Positions 24,835 to 36,104 of a stretch of 64,000 bases of DNA are shown one piece after another. This DNA comes from Marsupella aquatica (taxonomy: Eukaryota > Marchantiophyta), in NCBI GenBank assembly GCA_973895155.1, contig OZ316892.1:10168001-10232000 (forward strand). The letters are read 5' to 3'. Position numbers and translations under genes: made by a program. Numbering within the stretch: the stretch's first letter is position 1; each line of letters begins with the position of its first letter. The notes beneath the pieces were generated by a model. That model saw only the letters and a program-made list of their open reading frames with translations, had not been told where the DNA came from and did no database searches.

Positions 24835-25126
24835 CTTGGGGGGTTAACTAAGTGTATGTTTTGGGGTACCACGTGCGATCCTAGCCTAATATAAATAGAC
24901 CTATTTTATAAAAAGAATATTCCAAGAATATTATCTATTTTCAATATTAATAACCTAGTTTACTTTATAAAGGGTATATATTAAAGAATATTCTATAAAC
25001 ATGAGTTTATAATACCTTCTTTTGTCTCCTACGCTTGTTAAAAATTTAGTTAAAATTTGCCAAAAATACATATTTTGGATCGCACATGGTTCCTAAGATT
25101 TTTGATAGTCAACCCCCCCCCCCGAG
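24835..25126. mobile_element. hAT-like MITE, copy 1
   Basis: A 292-bp AT-rich element begins CTTGGGGGGTTAAC and ends in a C run plus CGAG, giving short inverted termini (consensus CTCGGGG...CCCCGAG). It is roughly 85% like the second copy at 25882. Flanks CAATGGCC (24827-24834) and CAACAGCC (25127-25134) agree at 6 of 8 sites, and both differences are transitions. An 8-bp duplication suggests the hAT superfamily. It has no coding capacity. Confidence 0.72.
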
Positions 25127-25881
25127 CAACAGCCTGCAACTAGAAAAGTGAGTTTCAAGTGCGCCACCTCTGCAATAGCAGCAACAGCAAATTGGATTCA
25201 CCTCCAAGACCCATCCACTCTCAAACGCCCACATCTGCAAGAAAACTCTCCAAGGAAATGAGGGGGTTGAGGCAAGAGCTTCCAAAAATTGGTGCTTTAT
25301 CGTTGCGGTTCTTGCAGTCCTATTCAACACAGAGCTTGTTTACTCCATCATCGATCCCAAATCACATACTCACCATCGTGCAGTGAAGAATTGTGCAGGA
25401 CAATGGGCGGAGTATTGAAACTATTATTGATTTCCTTCACATGCATGTCAAAATCTTTGGGTTGGGACGAAGCAAAGGAGACGCAAGGGCGCAGGCAGCG
25501 TACATGACGATGGGGCCCAGATCTTGCACAGACAGGGTGGAGGACGGTGCAGATGGGGAGGTGTGAGCAGCCAGAGTCGGGCAAGCAAGAAGGACAATAA
25601 CTAACTACAGATGGGAGCCGTGTTGCACGATGACCCCTTTTATACTAGTAGATATGGTTTAATTACATAACTAAGGTGTTTGATTACCTTAGTTGAGAGA
25701 TAATGTGAGTGAAGTGGTGAGAGATGAAGCAAGTGAAGTACATAGGGATTACCTAGGTATGTAATGTCTGAATTAAATAATGTATTTAATTGTCTTGGGT
25801 GATAGAGATAGCGAGTGTCTTAATTGGCACAAGAGGGGATTCCCCATGTGGCAAGTTATTGAATACACAACAACAATTGCA
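25127..25881. other. DNA between two MITE copies
   Basis: Unclassified sequence with short open frames only. No domain is recognised. Confidence 0.4.
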
Positions 25882-26168
25882 CTCGGGGGATTAACTTAGT
25901 GTATATTTTGGGATACCATGTGCGATCCTAGCCTAATATAAACACACCTATTTTATAATGGGAATATTCTAAAAATATTATCTATTTTCAATACTAATGA
26001 CCTATTTTACTTTATAAAAGGTATATATTAGAGAATATTCTACAAATATAGGTTTATAATACTTTCTTTTGCTTCCTGCGCTTTTTAAAAATTTAGCTAA
26101 TTTATATGAAAAATATTTATTTTGGATCGCACGTGGCTCCTAAGATTGTTGATAGTCAACCCCCCGAG
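25882..26168. mobile_element. hAT-like MITE, copy 2
   Basis: A 287-bp copy of the same family in the same orientation, with terminal CTCGGGGG and CCCCCGAG as perfect inverted tips. Flanking octamers CAATTGCA (25874-25881) and CAACTACA (26169-26176) match at 6 of 8 positions, again differing only by transitions, as expected of an old duplication. A transposase source is not in the window. Confidence 0.78.
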
Positions 26169-28369
26169 CAACTACATTGGATCTGGCCTGTCATGATCCA
26201 AGAAAAGCTGCTACTACATACCTAGATCTAGGTATGTAGTAGGAAGCTCAAGGTAAAGTGTTGCACTAAGAATTTTGAGAATTCATTTGTCGTGTGGTTC
26301 TTTCCTTTTTGGTTGGGATGTCATTTTTGGTGCTCACAATTTTGGTGCTCAGACCAATGCTCTCTCTCGGTGTTCTGTTTGGTGCTTAGACTTGATGTTG
26401 CTCACTCTCTTGATGATGTGCTCAATGTCATCATGCATGGTGCTCCTAATTCTCTCCGTGTGTCATGCGCTCGGTTTAGCCTTTTTGTTCACGAGCTCTC
26501 TTGGTGATGTCGATTAGATTGAGATGTTGCAACTTGAAGATCGATAGCTGATCATTATAGCTGAGTCAAGTTGTGCTGGCTCTTGATCTGTGGTGGCTAG
26601 GTCTATTTGCTGTTGTGTATTTGCTCCCATTTTTATGTCTCAAGTCCTCATTGCTCTTGTTTTGCAGCTGTCTATTTGTTGCTGTATTTGCTCTTGTTCG
26701 CTGCTCTATTTGCTGCTGGGCTCATCCCGCTATTGTGGTTGATCTGCTCAAGCTGGCTCATGTTGTTGCACTTTCTTGATCTGCTCAGCTGCTGCTCTCG
26801 ATCTGCTCTTGGCTCATTGCAGCTTTCTCGATGTGATCTGCTTGGTGCTTGATCAATAGCAGCTCACCCTGATCTGATTTGGTTTGCTCTTGATCATTTA
26901 GTAATCTCAATTGATAGCATCTCTCTCACTCTCTCAATGGCACTCGCTGCTGATGGCACTTTTTTTGCCCAAAGTTTCTCAGATCAATACCAGATTGACT
27001 TCTCCACCTCAAACTCGACCTTGTGATGCTGCTTATTGCTCAGCTAGTCTTATCTGTCCCAAACACAACGTTCCTCTACCCTAAACTTGATATTTTGATG
27101 GGTCATTGAGTTTTTGACTCTATGTATCTGGGAGCTTTCCAAGTATTCTAGAGTTTGAAAATAGAATACAAAGGTGATGTTTTCTCTTTTCTCCAGGCTA
27201 AATTTTTGGGTGAACCCTAACCTTAACAGTTGGCATGGGGGTGAGACGAAACTTGTTTTGCAGCTACTTAAGTTGACTACATGAGACCATTTTACTCAGT
27301 TCTCATTTCTCTTAGTTGTCTTAGCTGGCTCTCTTGATCTCTCTCAACTCTCTTAGCTGGCCCTCTTGATCTCTATCCGTTCTCGTTTCAATGTGTAACT
27401 ATCTTTGGCCCAGATCAACTCAGTCCTCTTAAGAGTTGCTTGGTCAAGAACTTTGCTTAGTGTTTGCTCTTGTTTTAGTCCACTAACAGTGTCTTGTCAT
27501 CTAACAGTGCTTGGTCTTGTTCACATTGCCCTGTGTTATTGCCTTGTCTTTCTAACACTATCAATTCTTTGTCCTTTAGCAGTGCTCAATCTTGTTTTGG
27601 ATCGGGGTTTTGGATAGTGTCCTTTAAGTTTGAGTCAAGTTTAGGGGTTGATATCGTTTGAGTCCTCTAATAGTGGACGTTGTGTGTTCTTCTTTTGAGT
27701 TCTAACAGTGTGTTGGAGTGTCAACTCTTTCTGTTGAGTTATTGTGACAGCCCTTCACGAGTGTCAAAATTTGTCATGGGAGTCTACTAACATTGTCATG
27801 TGATTGGTTCTTTTGATTTTGTAAGAGTCTGATCAAGTTCTCTATTTGTTTTTGTTGAGAACACTTAGTTTGCTCATGATTGGTTTGTCAACTGCACTCA
27901 GTTGTCTAATAATGCTCTAACAGACCTGGTGGAGTGCACCAGAGTCCTCTAACATTGCTTTCAATCTTTTGTTCCTTTAACATTATTGTCTATGTCTCTA
28001 CTTTGTTATTAGTTCAATCTATTGTATTAATGTCCAGTGAATTATAACTAACAGCAGACGATAATATAGTTCCTTACACAACGTCCAACTTATTCTAGAA
28101 AATGTAGAGAAAGAGTCACCACATTGTGTAAGGGATATCAAATTATGTTTTGTGTTGTTCAAGTTAGGTGAAGAAAAACTGCTTGCTGGACCATTTAAAA
28201 TTTTACAGGCAACTGGGAGTACAAGGGAGGATGAGACAACGGTAGACAATTGACATTATTTTACCCACTTTATCTTTTTGTGTATTACAAATACTATTCT
28301 TGTAGTTGTAATACAGATTGATTTGCAAAAGCATTTATGTGAATCTAGAGAACTTTGTGCAAAACTAAC
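26169..28369. repeat. T/G-rich degenerate low-complexity region
   Basis: Long runs of degenerate 'ctgctcttgatctgct' words (26300-26900) and 'ctaacagtgct..ttgttcttgt' words (27400-28000). Open frames here are hydrophobic by composition only. I see no gene. Confidence 0.5.
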
Positions 28370-29508
28370 ATGGCTTCTTTGGAGCAAAAAGCAAGACGTA
28401 CTATGTAGAATAAGGAAGAAGTTTCTATGATGGACAACATGTTTGAGTTGAGTATCACAGTTGGATACTTGGGGGCTGATGTCCATTAAGATGAAATAGA
28501 AAAGTTAGAAGTTTTGATGAGAGAGCATTGTGTGGCAGGAGTGGTTGGACTTGAGAGAGGAGAGGTGGAGTGCCATCTACATTTCCAAATGGTCGTGAGA
28601 GCTAAAACAAAATCTTCTAGGTTTTTTGGTTTTTTTGGTGAGAAAGGATATGGGTTGGCATGCAATGAAGAACATGAGTCTTGTTGGAAAAGTGTACTAA
28701 TAGGCAACTGCATACTTGGAAAGGGATGATTGGGTATTATCTTAAAACTTCAGGGGCCACTCATTTTGAGCAGGTATTGTTTAACATAATAGATGATGAG
28801 ATGATTGCAGGACAACAACTTCATTCAATCTATGGGTGAGTAGATCTAAAATCAAGAGTAACTCTAACAAACAAAAATGTTGCAAAGCGAATGTATGTGT
28901 GGCATAAGTAAAGGGCTGAAGATTAACGCCACATTTGTATCAACATTGAGAGACATGGTAAAATCTGGTATTTTCATGCCTGCTACAAGTTGGATCATTC
29001 CTTTGAATGGTCAGGGTAGGGATCATAGTAGGATGACATGTTTATGGAAATGCATCATTCATCCTATGAATGTATGTAAATCTGATACATGTTGAAGAAG
29101 TTTTTGTTAGGAAAGCCAGTGAGGACATGGAGTTTTGGTAGATATTATTGTGACTCTTCAGAGGAAGATATACCATCACCTAATAGTACATTGACAAAAT
29201 CTCTTGGAAAAACTTATTTCAATAGATTAAAAAAGAACCAAAATCTGTTTGTTTTGATGATGTTTTTATAGAGATAAAATCTCCTGATAAGGGTGTGACC
29301 TTTGGGGGATCCTTTGGGATAGTTTGTTCCATTGGTTGATAAGCAATCATTTCCTAAGTCTAACTATTTAGAAATAGTTGATTTGTTGGTTGTAGACCAT
29401 CAGATGGGATTGAGGAAAGGGAAGGAGAAGATGCCATTTACACAGGTGGTATTCATTTGTTGTCCTCAGATGATGAAGTAGAGCCAATGGCAATGTGTGT
29501 TGATGTGG
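28370..29508 (+). pseudogene. Decayed Rep/HUH-endonuclease-like transposon gene
   Basis: With one in-frame stop, a frame from 28405 to 28729 reads FELSITVGYLGADV ... MREHCVAGVVGLERGEVECH ... HLHFQMVVR, which resembles motif 1 and the H-hydrophobic-H motif 2 of HUH Rep nucleases. A shifted frame continues WKGMIGYYLKTSGATHFEQV, then LKSRVTLTNKNV, then (28877-29095) MVKSGIFMPATSWIIPLNGQ followed by G-R-D and later LWKCIIHP. I recall a multi-copy Rep-like family in non-seed plants with the pattern GYxxK...HF, KNRVxLxxxN, ..SGxYxPxxSWVIPxxGQG; the Replitron group is a possible match but I could not check. Several stops and frameshifts make it non-functional. A solo LTR is inserted at its downstream side (29514). 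Confidence 0.55.
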
Positions 29509-29513
29509 GACAG

Positions 29514-29932
29514 TGTTGGGTATTTACTCTTATGTCTAGGTTAGGTATGACGTGGTTGGTACAACAACGTGGGTTGGTACAACAAGATGGTTTGGTACAA
29601 CTACGTGGTTAGGTACAACAATGTGGTTAGGTACAACTACGTGATTAGGTACAACAATGTGGTTAGGTTAACTAAGTTGCACACTATATCATAAGAGGCA
29701 CGTGTGCTTGGAGAGGCAGAACCAAGGCTCATTGTTATGGAGCCACTTGAGAGATAGAGAGAGCTTACACTGTGGAGACTCGGTATAGCCGACGGGCTTA
29801 GAGTTCAGTAAAGCTCTCTTGTATGTTCCCGTGGACGTAGCCTCAAGGAGGTGAACCACGTATCTCTTGTGTCGACTACTTGCATGTTGGATGTCATGTG
29901 CTTACCGTTGCGATTATCGTCTATACTCAACA
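29514..29932. mobile_element. Solo LTR, second copy, with 5-bp target-site duplication
   Basis: A 419-bp element starts TGTTGGGTATTTACTC and ends TCTATACTCAACA. It is flanked by GACAG at 29509-29513 and 29933-29937. It shares its terminal and right-hand parts (GGCTCATTGTTATGGAGC, AGAGAGCTTRC, TTCCCGTGGACGTAGCCTCA) with the LTR at 3546-3894. It is 70 bp longer, largely because of an internal 18-bp minisatellite. It sits inside or next to the decayed Rep-like gene, so it arrived after that element. Confidence 0.9.
29551..29665. repeat. 18-bp minisatellite inside the LTR
   Basis: The word GGTACAAC recurs at 29558, 29576, 29594, 29612, 29630 and 29648, an exact 18-bp period over six units (consensus GGTACAACWACGTGGTTA). 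The related LTR at 3546 lacks this array, so it expanded within this copy or its lineage. Confidence 0.92.
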
Positions 29933-30083
29933 GACAGGGCAGTGGGAGAAGTGGCAGGACTACTCTCTTAAGAAAGAGTCTCTTCAAGGTGAAGACAAAG
30001 CCATGTTCTCCTAGGTCCAGATGCAGTGGAGATGGCTAGCATAAAGGCTGTGTCTAACCTTTTTGTATATAATATTTGTGTTT

Positions 30084-30494
30084 GGGTGAGTTCTACATAG
30101 CAGAGTGATTGTGCTTTTTGGGGGGATTGGAAATGGAATGAAGGGAGGGTGGGGATACTCTGCTTGGAGAGCTGTCTACACAGTAGACAGTCTGGGGTTC
30201 AATTCCCTACTAGAGTCTTTTGTTTCATTACCTGAAATAGAATCCTATCATCAATGCAGATTTATTCAAAGTGTGCATAATTATAGCTTGTGAAAAATAT
30301 TCTGGCTGAGTTGCATCTTATTTAATAAAGGGTGCAATTTGCTACCCATTGCATTTGCTCTCTAGGCAAAAATATTTTGGCTACCAGTCGTGGCAAAGTG
30401 CAAGTTGTTGAAGTTGCATGTTATTTAATAAATAGTGCATTTTGCTGCCCATTGTACTTGTTTCAATGTGCAAGTTATGAGCCTAATTTCATTA
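30084..30494. repeat. 0.4-kb direct repeat, left copy, with tRNA-like B box
   Basis: About 410 bp (GGGTGAGTTCTACATAGCAG ... GCCTAATTTCATTA) repeated at 31086-31490 with few differences. It includes a stem (CTGTCTAC ACA GTAGACAG) followed by GGGGTTCAATTCCC, a fit to the RNA polymerase III B box GGTTCRANNCC. There is no complete D arm and no acceptor pairing, so it is not a tRNA gene; a SINE or tRNA-derived repeat is possible. Confidence 0.8.
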
Positions 30495-31085
30495 GGCTGC
30501 CTACCGCATCTTGTCCGTACTCATTGCACGCGCTGACATGCCTCAAAGATGATACAATTCCAAGCAAAAATGTATTGTTGGAGATGAGAAACACAAGATG
30601 CGTCTTTGAGACCTAATGATTTGACTGTTCGACATTGTGGCGCTCCCTTTTTTTGACAAATATTTTACAATAGTGCCCTCTATAGCATCTACTTCTATGT
30701 CATCGTCCGTGTTGCTGCCCTCCACACCTCCACCGTGTCCTCCTCCTTTGCCTCTCCTCCTCCTGCTCCCCTGGAAAAAGCAACCGTGGTCTCTCGATGC
30801 TCGTCCGACACATAATCAAATCAGCACTCAAACAGTTCAACCGAGAGAAGGAGATCAAGAGGTTAAAGCTCATTTGCCAAAATGTAGAAGTTGCACAACT
30901 CCGTAAGGCTAAGTATGTGTGCTTTGCACTCAAATGCTGCAAGAAGAATTCCATTTGGAGTCCTAGACTTTTGGCAAACAACTCCATGAGATTTTTATTG
31001 ATTATTCCTGCCATCCCTATGAGGTGGAGTACTGGTCTATGTTCTTTCTCTGCTCCCATTGACAGTTCCTGAAGCTTTGATTGTT
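30495..31085. other. Spacer between the direct repeats
   Basis: 591 bp containing open frames on both strands (for example 30700-31059, minus) with no recognisable motif and low-complexity Pro/Arg-rich ends. It may be the internal part of a small element bounded by the direct repeats. Confidence 0.35.
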
Positions 31086-31490
31086 GGGTTAGTTCTACAT
31101 AGCAGAGTGACTATGCTTTTTGGGGGGATTGGAAATGGAATGAAGAGAGGGGTGGGGTACTCTGCTTGGAGAGTTATCTACACAGTAGACAGTCTGGGGT
31201 TCAATTCCCTACTAGAGTCTTGGATTTAGTTACCTGAAATAGAATCCTGTGCAGATTCATTCAAAGTGTGCATAGCTATAGCTTGTGAAAAATATTCTGG
31301 CTGAGTTGCATCTTATTTAATAAAAGGGTGCAATTTGCTACCCATTGCATTTGCTTTCTTGGCAAAAATATTTTGGCTACCAGTTGTGGCAATGTGCAAG
31401 TTGCTGAAGTTGCATGTTATTTAATAAATAGTGCAGTTTTCTGCCCATTGTACTTGTTTCAATGTGCAAGTTATGAGCCTAATTTCATTA
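31086..31490. repeat. 0.4-kb direct repeat, right copy
   Basis: Second copy of 30084-30494, same orientation, including the same stem and B-box word. The ends do not show TG...CA or an obvious target duplication, so an LTR pair is not proved. Confidence 0.8.
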
Positions 31491-33180
31491 CAGTTTTGCA
31501 ACTATGCTTGGAATTCTTTTTCCTACATTGCTGATCCTTGGCCAAAATATAAACTTTAATACTTTGAAAAGGGGAAATATGTTGAGCATAAAGGAAATAT
31601 AATTTTTTTTATTAACAGGGTGTGCAAACCATTCAGATGCAATTTGGAGAGAAATATCTTATTGTAAAACCTCATTAAAAATTTAATTTCTCCTAAAACA
31701 TATCGAGAAAAAAAAATGTAACTATGGTTGGCTATACAGCAATGTAGGAAAAAATTATCATACTACATCTCTTAGTGGCAACTCTCATTAGTGTCATCAA
31801 AATATATTCCCAACACCAAATCACATAGTTGCTCCTAATCTCAATAAGTAGATACCCATATGTGTTTTCTGTTTTGTCTTTTGGAAGATAGGGATGGGTG
31901 TAGGGCAACAGTTTTGAAAAATACTTTAGAACTTTTTCTTTTCTCCTTTTGATTTCTCTTGGCCCTTTCCCCTCCTCTTTTACTCCTCTTCATTGGGTTA
32001 CTCTTCATTGGGTTACTCTTCATTGGGTTGCTTTGTACGTCTTTGGGATCATGTGTCCACCTAAGGACTGTCTTGCATGTGCAAGAGTCCTGAAAACTGC
32101 CGCCCTTACCAAGCCACAGATGTCGGGGAAAAGTTAAAACCAAATGTTTTGTTTTATTACATTTTAAAGGTTCGGGACCTCAAGGGCCGAAAATTTTCTG
32201 GCCCTTGCCCTTGTATCTCCACAAAAGAAGCCATCAGGACTGCCGCCCTCTCGCTCCCTCAACTCATGACACGAATTCATTTTAGGGCCCATGTGCAAAG
32301 GACCAAAGACATGCAAGACGGCCCTAATTCCTTTTTCGCTCTTTGGGCAGTGTGATATACATTTTGATACAATGAAAATTTTGAACTAGAAATTAGATAG
32401 AATCCAAGCCTACTTCAGCGGATCTTGGTTTGCACTGAATCTTCTCCCAGATCATTTCGTACTGAGGTTTTGGTGGGAAAGTATCGATGCCGTGCAAGGC
32501 TGGAGTGGAAGGCCGGAGATGGTGGTGAGAGACAATTTGCGATTCTACACTAGAATCTGTATTGCGGGCCTCCAGCCAGTCTGGGTGGGAACGTAGCGAT
32601 GTACTACACGTCTGGAGGAGAACAGGGAAGATGGTGGGGACGCGCTGCGGTTCTACACGAGAGCCTGTTTTGTGGGATTTGGGTATGTTCAGAATAGTCA
32701 CGGCTGACTCCTATCGCTCCATTATATTGCATTCCGCTAGTTTTGAACGACTATTATACTAATGTGATGGAGACTTGCATTCGATCGTTACATTCCAGTT
32801 TCTGACTTTCCTAGCTTCATAGAAATCCTCCCGAACAAGGTGTAAGACTCCCTCCGCTTGCTATCGACATCCTTTCTACTGTTTGTTAGGCGCCTTAAAA
32901 CCCTTGTGATAGCGTCAGATGTGAAAGTTATCTGGAAAAGCGTCTGTCCCGCTTACTTGAAGTTCGTTCCTTACATTGCAGTTCTTGTCGTTCTGCTTCT
33001 CTTGCTTACTTATAGATTTCAATTCCCTGCATGGACGCAGATTTTCTGGCAGTGTAGCCGAATTGCATGTTGGTGTACTTTTAGGAGCTCTTAGTACTAG
33101 GCGAGCTAGCAACCTTGGTCGATTTCTCCAACCTTTCCATCCAGTTGGCCAGCTGCTGCCGAACGCCAGAGTACCGTGCA
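31491..33180. other. Gene-free stretch upstream of the F-box gene
   Basis: Holds a 17-bp unit (TCATTGGGTTACTCT) three times near 31990-32030 and a near-palindrome at 32185-32211 (see 38666-38692). 32500-32690 shows a weak ~105-bp duplication. Promoter and 5' UTR of the F-box/kelch gene must lie at the right end; no specific element can be named. Confidence 0.45.
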
Positions 33181-34431
33181 ATGGCGTCCGACACTGAGGG
33201 AAACTCTCAACCTCTTCTTCCGGGGATCCCTAATGAGGTTACCTTGGACAAGATAACCCCAAAGCTGTCGTGGAGAGATTTGTTCATGCTATCGTCAGTA
33301 TCTCGTGCGTGGCGGCACGCAAATCGAAGTCGTCAAGTCTACACTGCAAGACTCCGTCAGGATTCTTTAGAGACACTTGTGCTCATCGATTATGCTCATC
33401 AGACAAGGCTTGGACACTTGACTTCATCACGGCAAAGAGGAACGTTACAAAGTGAGGGGACCAGAAGAGTAGGCAGAGGTGCAGGTGATCGCGGGGGTCA
33501 GTACCAGGCAGCGGAACTAGCAAGCAGCGGTTGTAATGGTGTTGCTCTCTATTCAATGAGAGACAGTTCTTGTTGTGAGCTTCCTCCCATTCCCAATGTG
33601 GCTGGAGGGTTCCCAGAGTTCTGTCAATTTGTGTCATTGGACGGAAAGGTTTACGTCTTGGGAGGAAGACTTTCACGCCGTAGGAAGAGTTGGAGGGTGT
33701 ATGTTTTGGATCTGGTTGTGCAAGGACAATGGCGAAAGTGTGCGAATATGCTCCAGGCAAGAGTGAATATTGAATGTGTTGTCATAGATGGCAAGATTTA
33801 CGTATCCGGAGGTAGTTTTCGCTGGGGTTCAGAGGTTTATGACCCCAAAGAAGACTCTTGGTCTCGAATTGGGTGGAACGCGCTATCATTGCGTTTTCCT
33901 CACAATGCTGAAACTTTGGAAGAGGAGTTTGTGTTTTATTATGGAGTTTCTTTTATTCGAGAAGTTTTGGAAGACGACTCTGATGATGGACTTGATCGCA
34001 TGTGGCGCCACATAGCAGCAGCGGCTGCGGAGTTCCAGGTTCCACAGACCCCATGCTTTTTCATGTCACGAGGCAAACTGCACCGGATGGGGCCATTGAG
34101 TAGGATGGGGCAATATGGTATCGCAGTCCACTCTGCAGACGAAAGTACTTGGACCATTTTGCATTCATTTACTTTCGATGCAACTGGACGATTTGACTAC
34201 AATTTCTTCATGCCGATGGCTGTCTTGGCATTGAATGATGAGCTGTTGGCTGTCGTATCTTGGTGCAACAGACACGGTGGGACTGGGTTTTGTTTACTTC
34301 AAAGTAAAGGGTTCTGTAGCATGACCCACGAGATCTGGTGGCAGAAAGTATTCGAACTGACTTTCTCCTTGAAAAACCTGAAAGAGTCACTTCTCGGAAG
34401 AAACATCTACATGCGTGCCATTCAACTTTGA
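33181..34431 (+). CDS. F-box/kelch-repeat protein
   Basis: A single exon of 416 residues. The N-terminus carries an F-box-like stretch (LLPGIPNEVTLDKITPKLSW ... LSSVSRAWRHA, residues about 12-50). Kelch-type repeats follow around residues 145-240: CQFVSLDGKVYVLGGRL, VYVLDLVVQGQWRKCANML, CVVIDGKIYVSGG and SEVYDPKEDSWSRIGW. Such proteins are substrate adaptors of SCF ubiquitin ligases; the F-box binds SKP1 and the kelch blades bind the target, which cannot be predicted. The C-terminal third is less regular. The ATG at 33181 is preferred as the first ATG of the frame; upstream codons are open but lack Met. There are no introns, as in many plant F-box/kelch genes. Confidence 0.85.
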   Translation: MASDTEGNSQPLLPGIPNEVTLDKITPKLSWRDLFMLSSVSRAWRHANRSRQVYTARLRQDSLETLVLIDYAHQTRLGHLTSSRQRGTLQSEGTRRVGRGAGDRGGQYQAAELASSGCNGVALYSMRDSSCCELPPIPNVAGGFPEFCQFVSLDGKVYVLGGRLSRRRKSWRVYVLDLVVQGQWRKCANMLQARVNIECVVIDGKIYVSGGSFRWGSEVYDPKEDSWSRIGWNALSLRFPHNAETLEEEFVFYYGVSFIREVLEDDSDDGLDRMWRHIAAAAAEFQVPQTPCFFMSRGKLHRMGPLSRMGQYGIAVHSADESTWTILHSFTFDATGRFDYNFFMPMAVLALNDELLAVVSWCNRHGGTGFCLLQSKGFCSMTHEIWWQKVFELTFSLKNLKESLLGRNIYMRAIQL

Positions 34432-36104
34432 AAGCCTTTTAGGGGTAATCCACAGTTTTCATGTGAAGTGACAACATTGAATCTTCACGCTTTATCCAAA
34501 AGTCACCGGTGCCCAATCGATACAAGGAAAGAATCACTCATGATGCTTGTGAAGGCACTTGATTGTATTCACGGACGATTGCTACGTTACTAGTTATGGT
34601 TGGGATAACCGCTCTTTTTGAAGATCAAACACTACTCTTAAGTATGACCATAAAACAATGTGAATGGAATGAGTTTCTCTTGCTGAATACTATTGTGGAC
34701 AACTGTCATTCTTTTATAACAAGCGTACATCTCAATCATGTACTTTGCATGGCTCTGACTGGAGACTACAATAATTGTGGATGTTTTGGATGAAGCTTGT
34801 CTCCTCGAATATGTACTGACAGTTAATCTTGATTCGCTGTCCTCTAGTCCCATCGTACCTGTGGATCGTTTATGGGCGACTGTAATGATTTTGCAATTGG
34901 AAGGAATGTTATTAGCCGAAATCAAGAAGCACAATACAGAATTTATGTTCGGTAGCCACTCGAGAACAAATTCCAATAAGAATCATGCCAATTTACGAAC
35001 CCACACTTGCAACAATTGGGGAGCTAGCAAGTTAATTTTGGTAGTGCGGTTGCAATTGGGCTCTTGTCACCTCGCTTGTCACCGGAAACAGGCCTTTAAT
35101 TCTCTTTGATTGTTATTCCCTCTAGGATAAACCTTTACCTTTATCCGTGTTACGGATTTGGGTTCATTCGTCATTCGTCTATGATTAGTGTGACATCTTG
35201 TAGAAACTTCGCTAGTAGTCCGTAGTCCTTGTCCACGTAGAGGCAATAAATGCAGCTTCATTGCAATCTCATTTTATAAAGTTAGCTCCCTTCTGTTGAG
35301 AAATGTTAGTACACATAAGGGTGTTCCGAAACAGTAGATATATCCATGAAAGTAATGTTAGTACACATAAGGGTGTTCCGAAACAGTAGATATATCCATG
35401 AAAGTAGAGAAGTGCCTTATATCTCTGGCAGTCTGTCTTTCCCATCTATTTGCGAACAGTCGCAGTCTAGTGATGTGACGCGTTAGAATGAATCTTCATA
35501 GCTACTTAGCTTTCGGTTTCATTTCATGTAGTATGCGGTTCATTAGAGAACGAAGAGAAGGGCCGAATCATGAGCAAGCAAAGACGCGCGGTAGTGGACC
35601 TCGTGTTTTCCAATTCGAGAGACCCTCCTGAATTTCGAAATCAATGTCCAAATCTATGACAGCGTACATATTTATTAAGATCAAAACTAATTAGAATGTT
35701 TAACCTGTCCTATTTATTGAATATCAGAGGACACCCGAATAACATGCATGCAGACAATCTCCAGCAGCAGTACACCTAAACAAAGGATAAATGAGCAGAA
35801 CAAAGCCATTTCCTGGTCGAACAAAAATACAAGACTTGCAAAACGAGATTGTTTCCAAGGCGAAAGACGGCACCCATCTTCAGCACCTAAGCTTAAAACT
35901 TGTAATCGCAATCATAAACGATCAAGCGATCATATAATAACCAGGAAGTAATTTAAAATTCCTGTGGGATTACAGATTTTACTCTTGGCTCGGAGCATGA
36001 AGCGGGTTAGACCCAAAATCTCAAGCATCGGACAGCTTGCGACCATACTCCTAATTTCGCACTGATTGATCCGAGAAGTAATATATATTCCTTGTAGCAA
36101 AAAA
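34432..36104. other. Gene-free stretch between the F-box gene and eL18
   Basis: 3' flanks of two converging genes. Apart from a 52-bp tandem duplication (35302-35406) nothing is recognised. Confidence 0.45.
35302..35406. repeat. Tandem duplication, 52-bp unit, two identical copies
   Basis: AATGTTAGTACACATAAGGG at 35302 recurs at 35354, and both units continue identically through ATATATCCATGAAAGTA. Perfect identity suggests a recent event. Confidence 0.93.

Noticed and set aside
26275-26852. Overlapping hydrophobic frames resembling membrane proteins
   Set aside because: Produced by degenerate CTGCTCTTG repeats; no conserved pattern.
30150-30215. Candidate tRNA gene
   Set aside because: B box and one stem only; no D arm, no acceptor pairing, and the anticodon loop is not canonical.
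30700-31059. 119-codon minus-strand frame
   Set aside because: Compositional Arg/Leu-rich peptide between direct repeats, with an equally open frame on the other strand.
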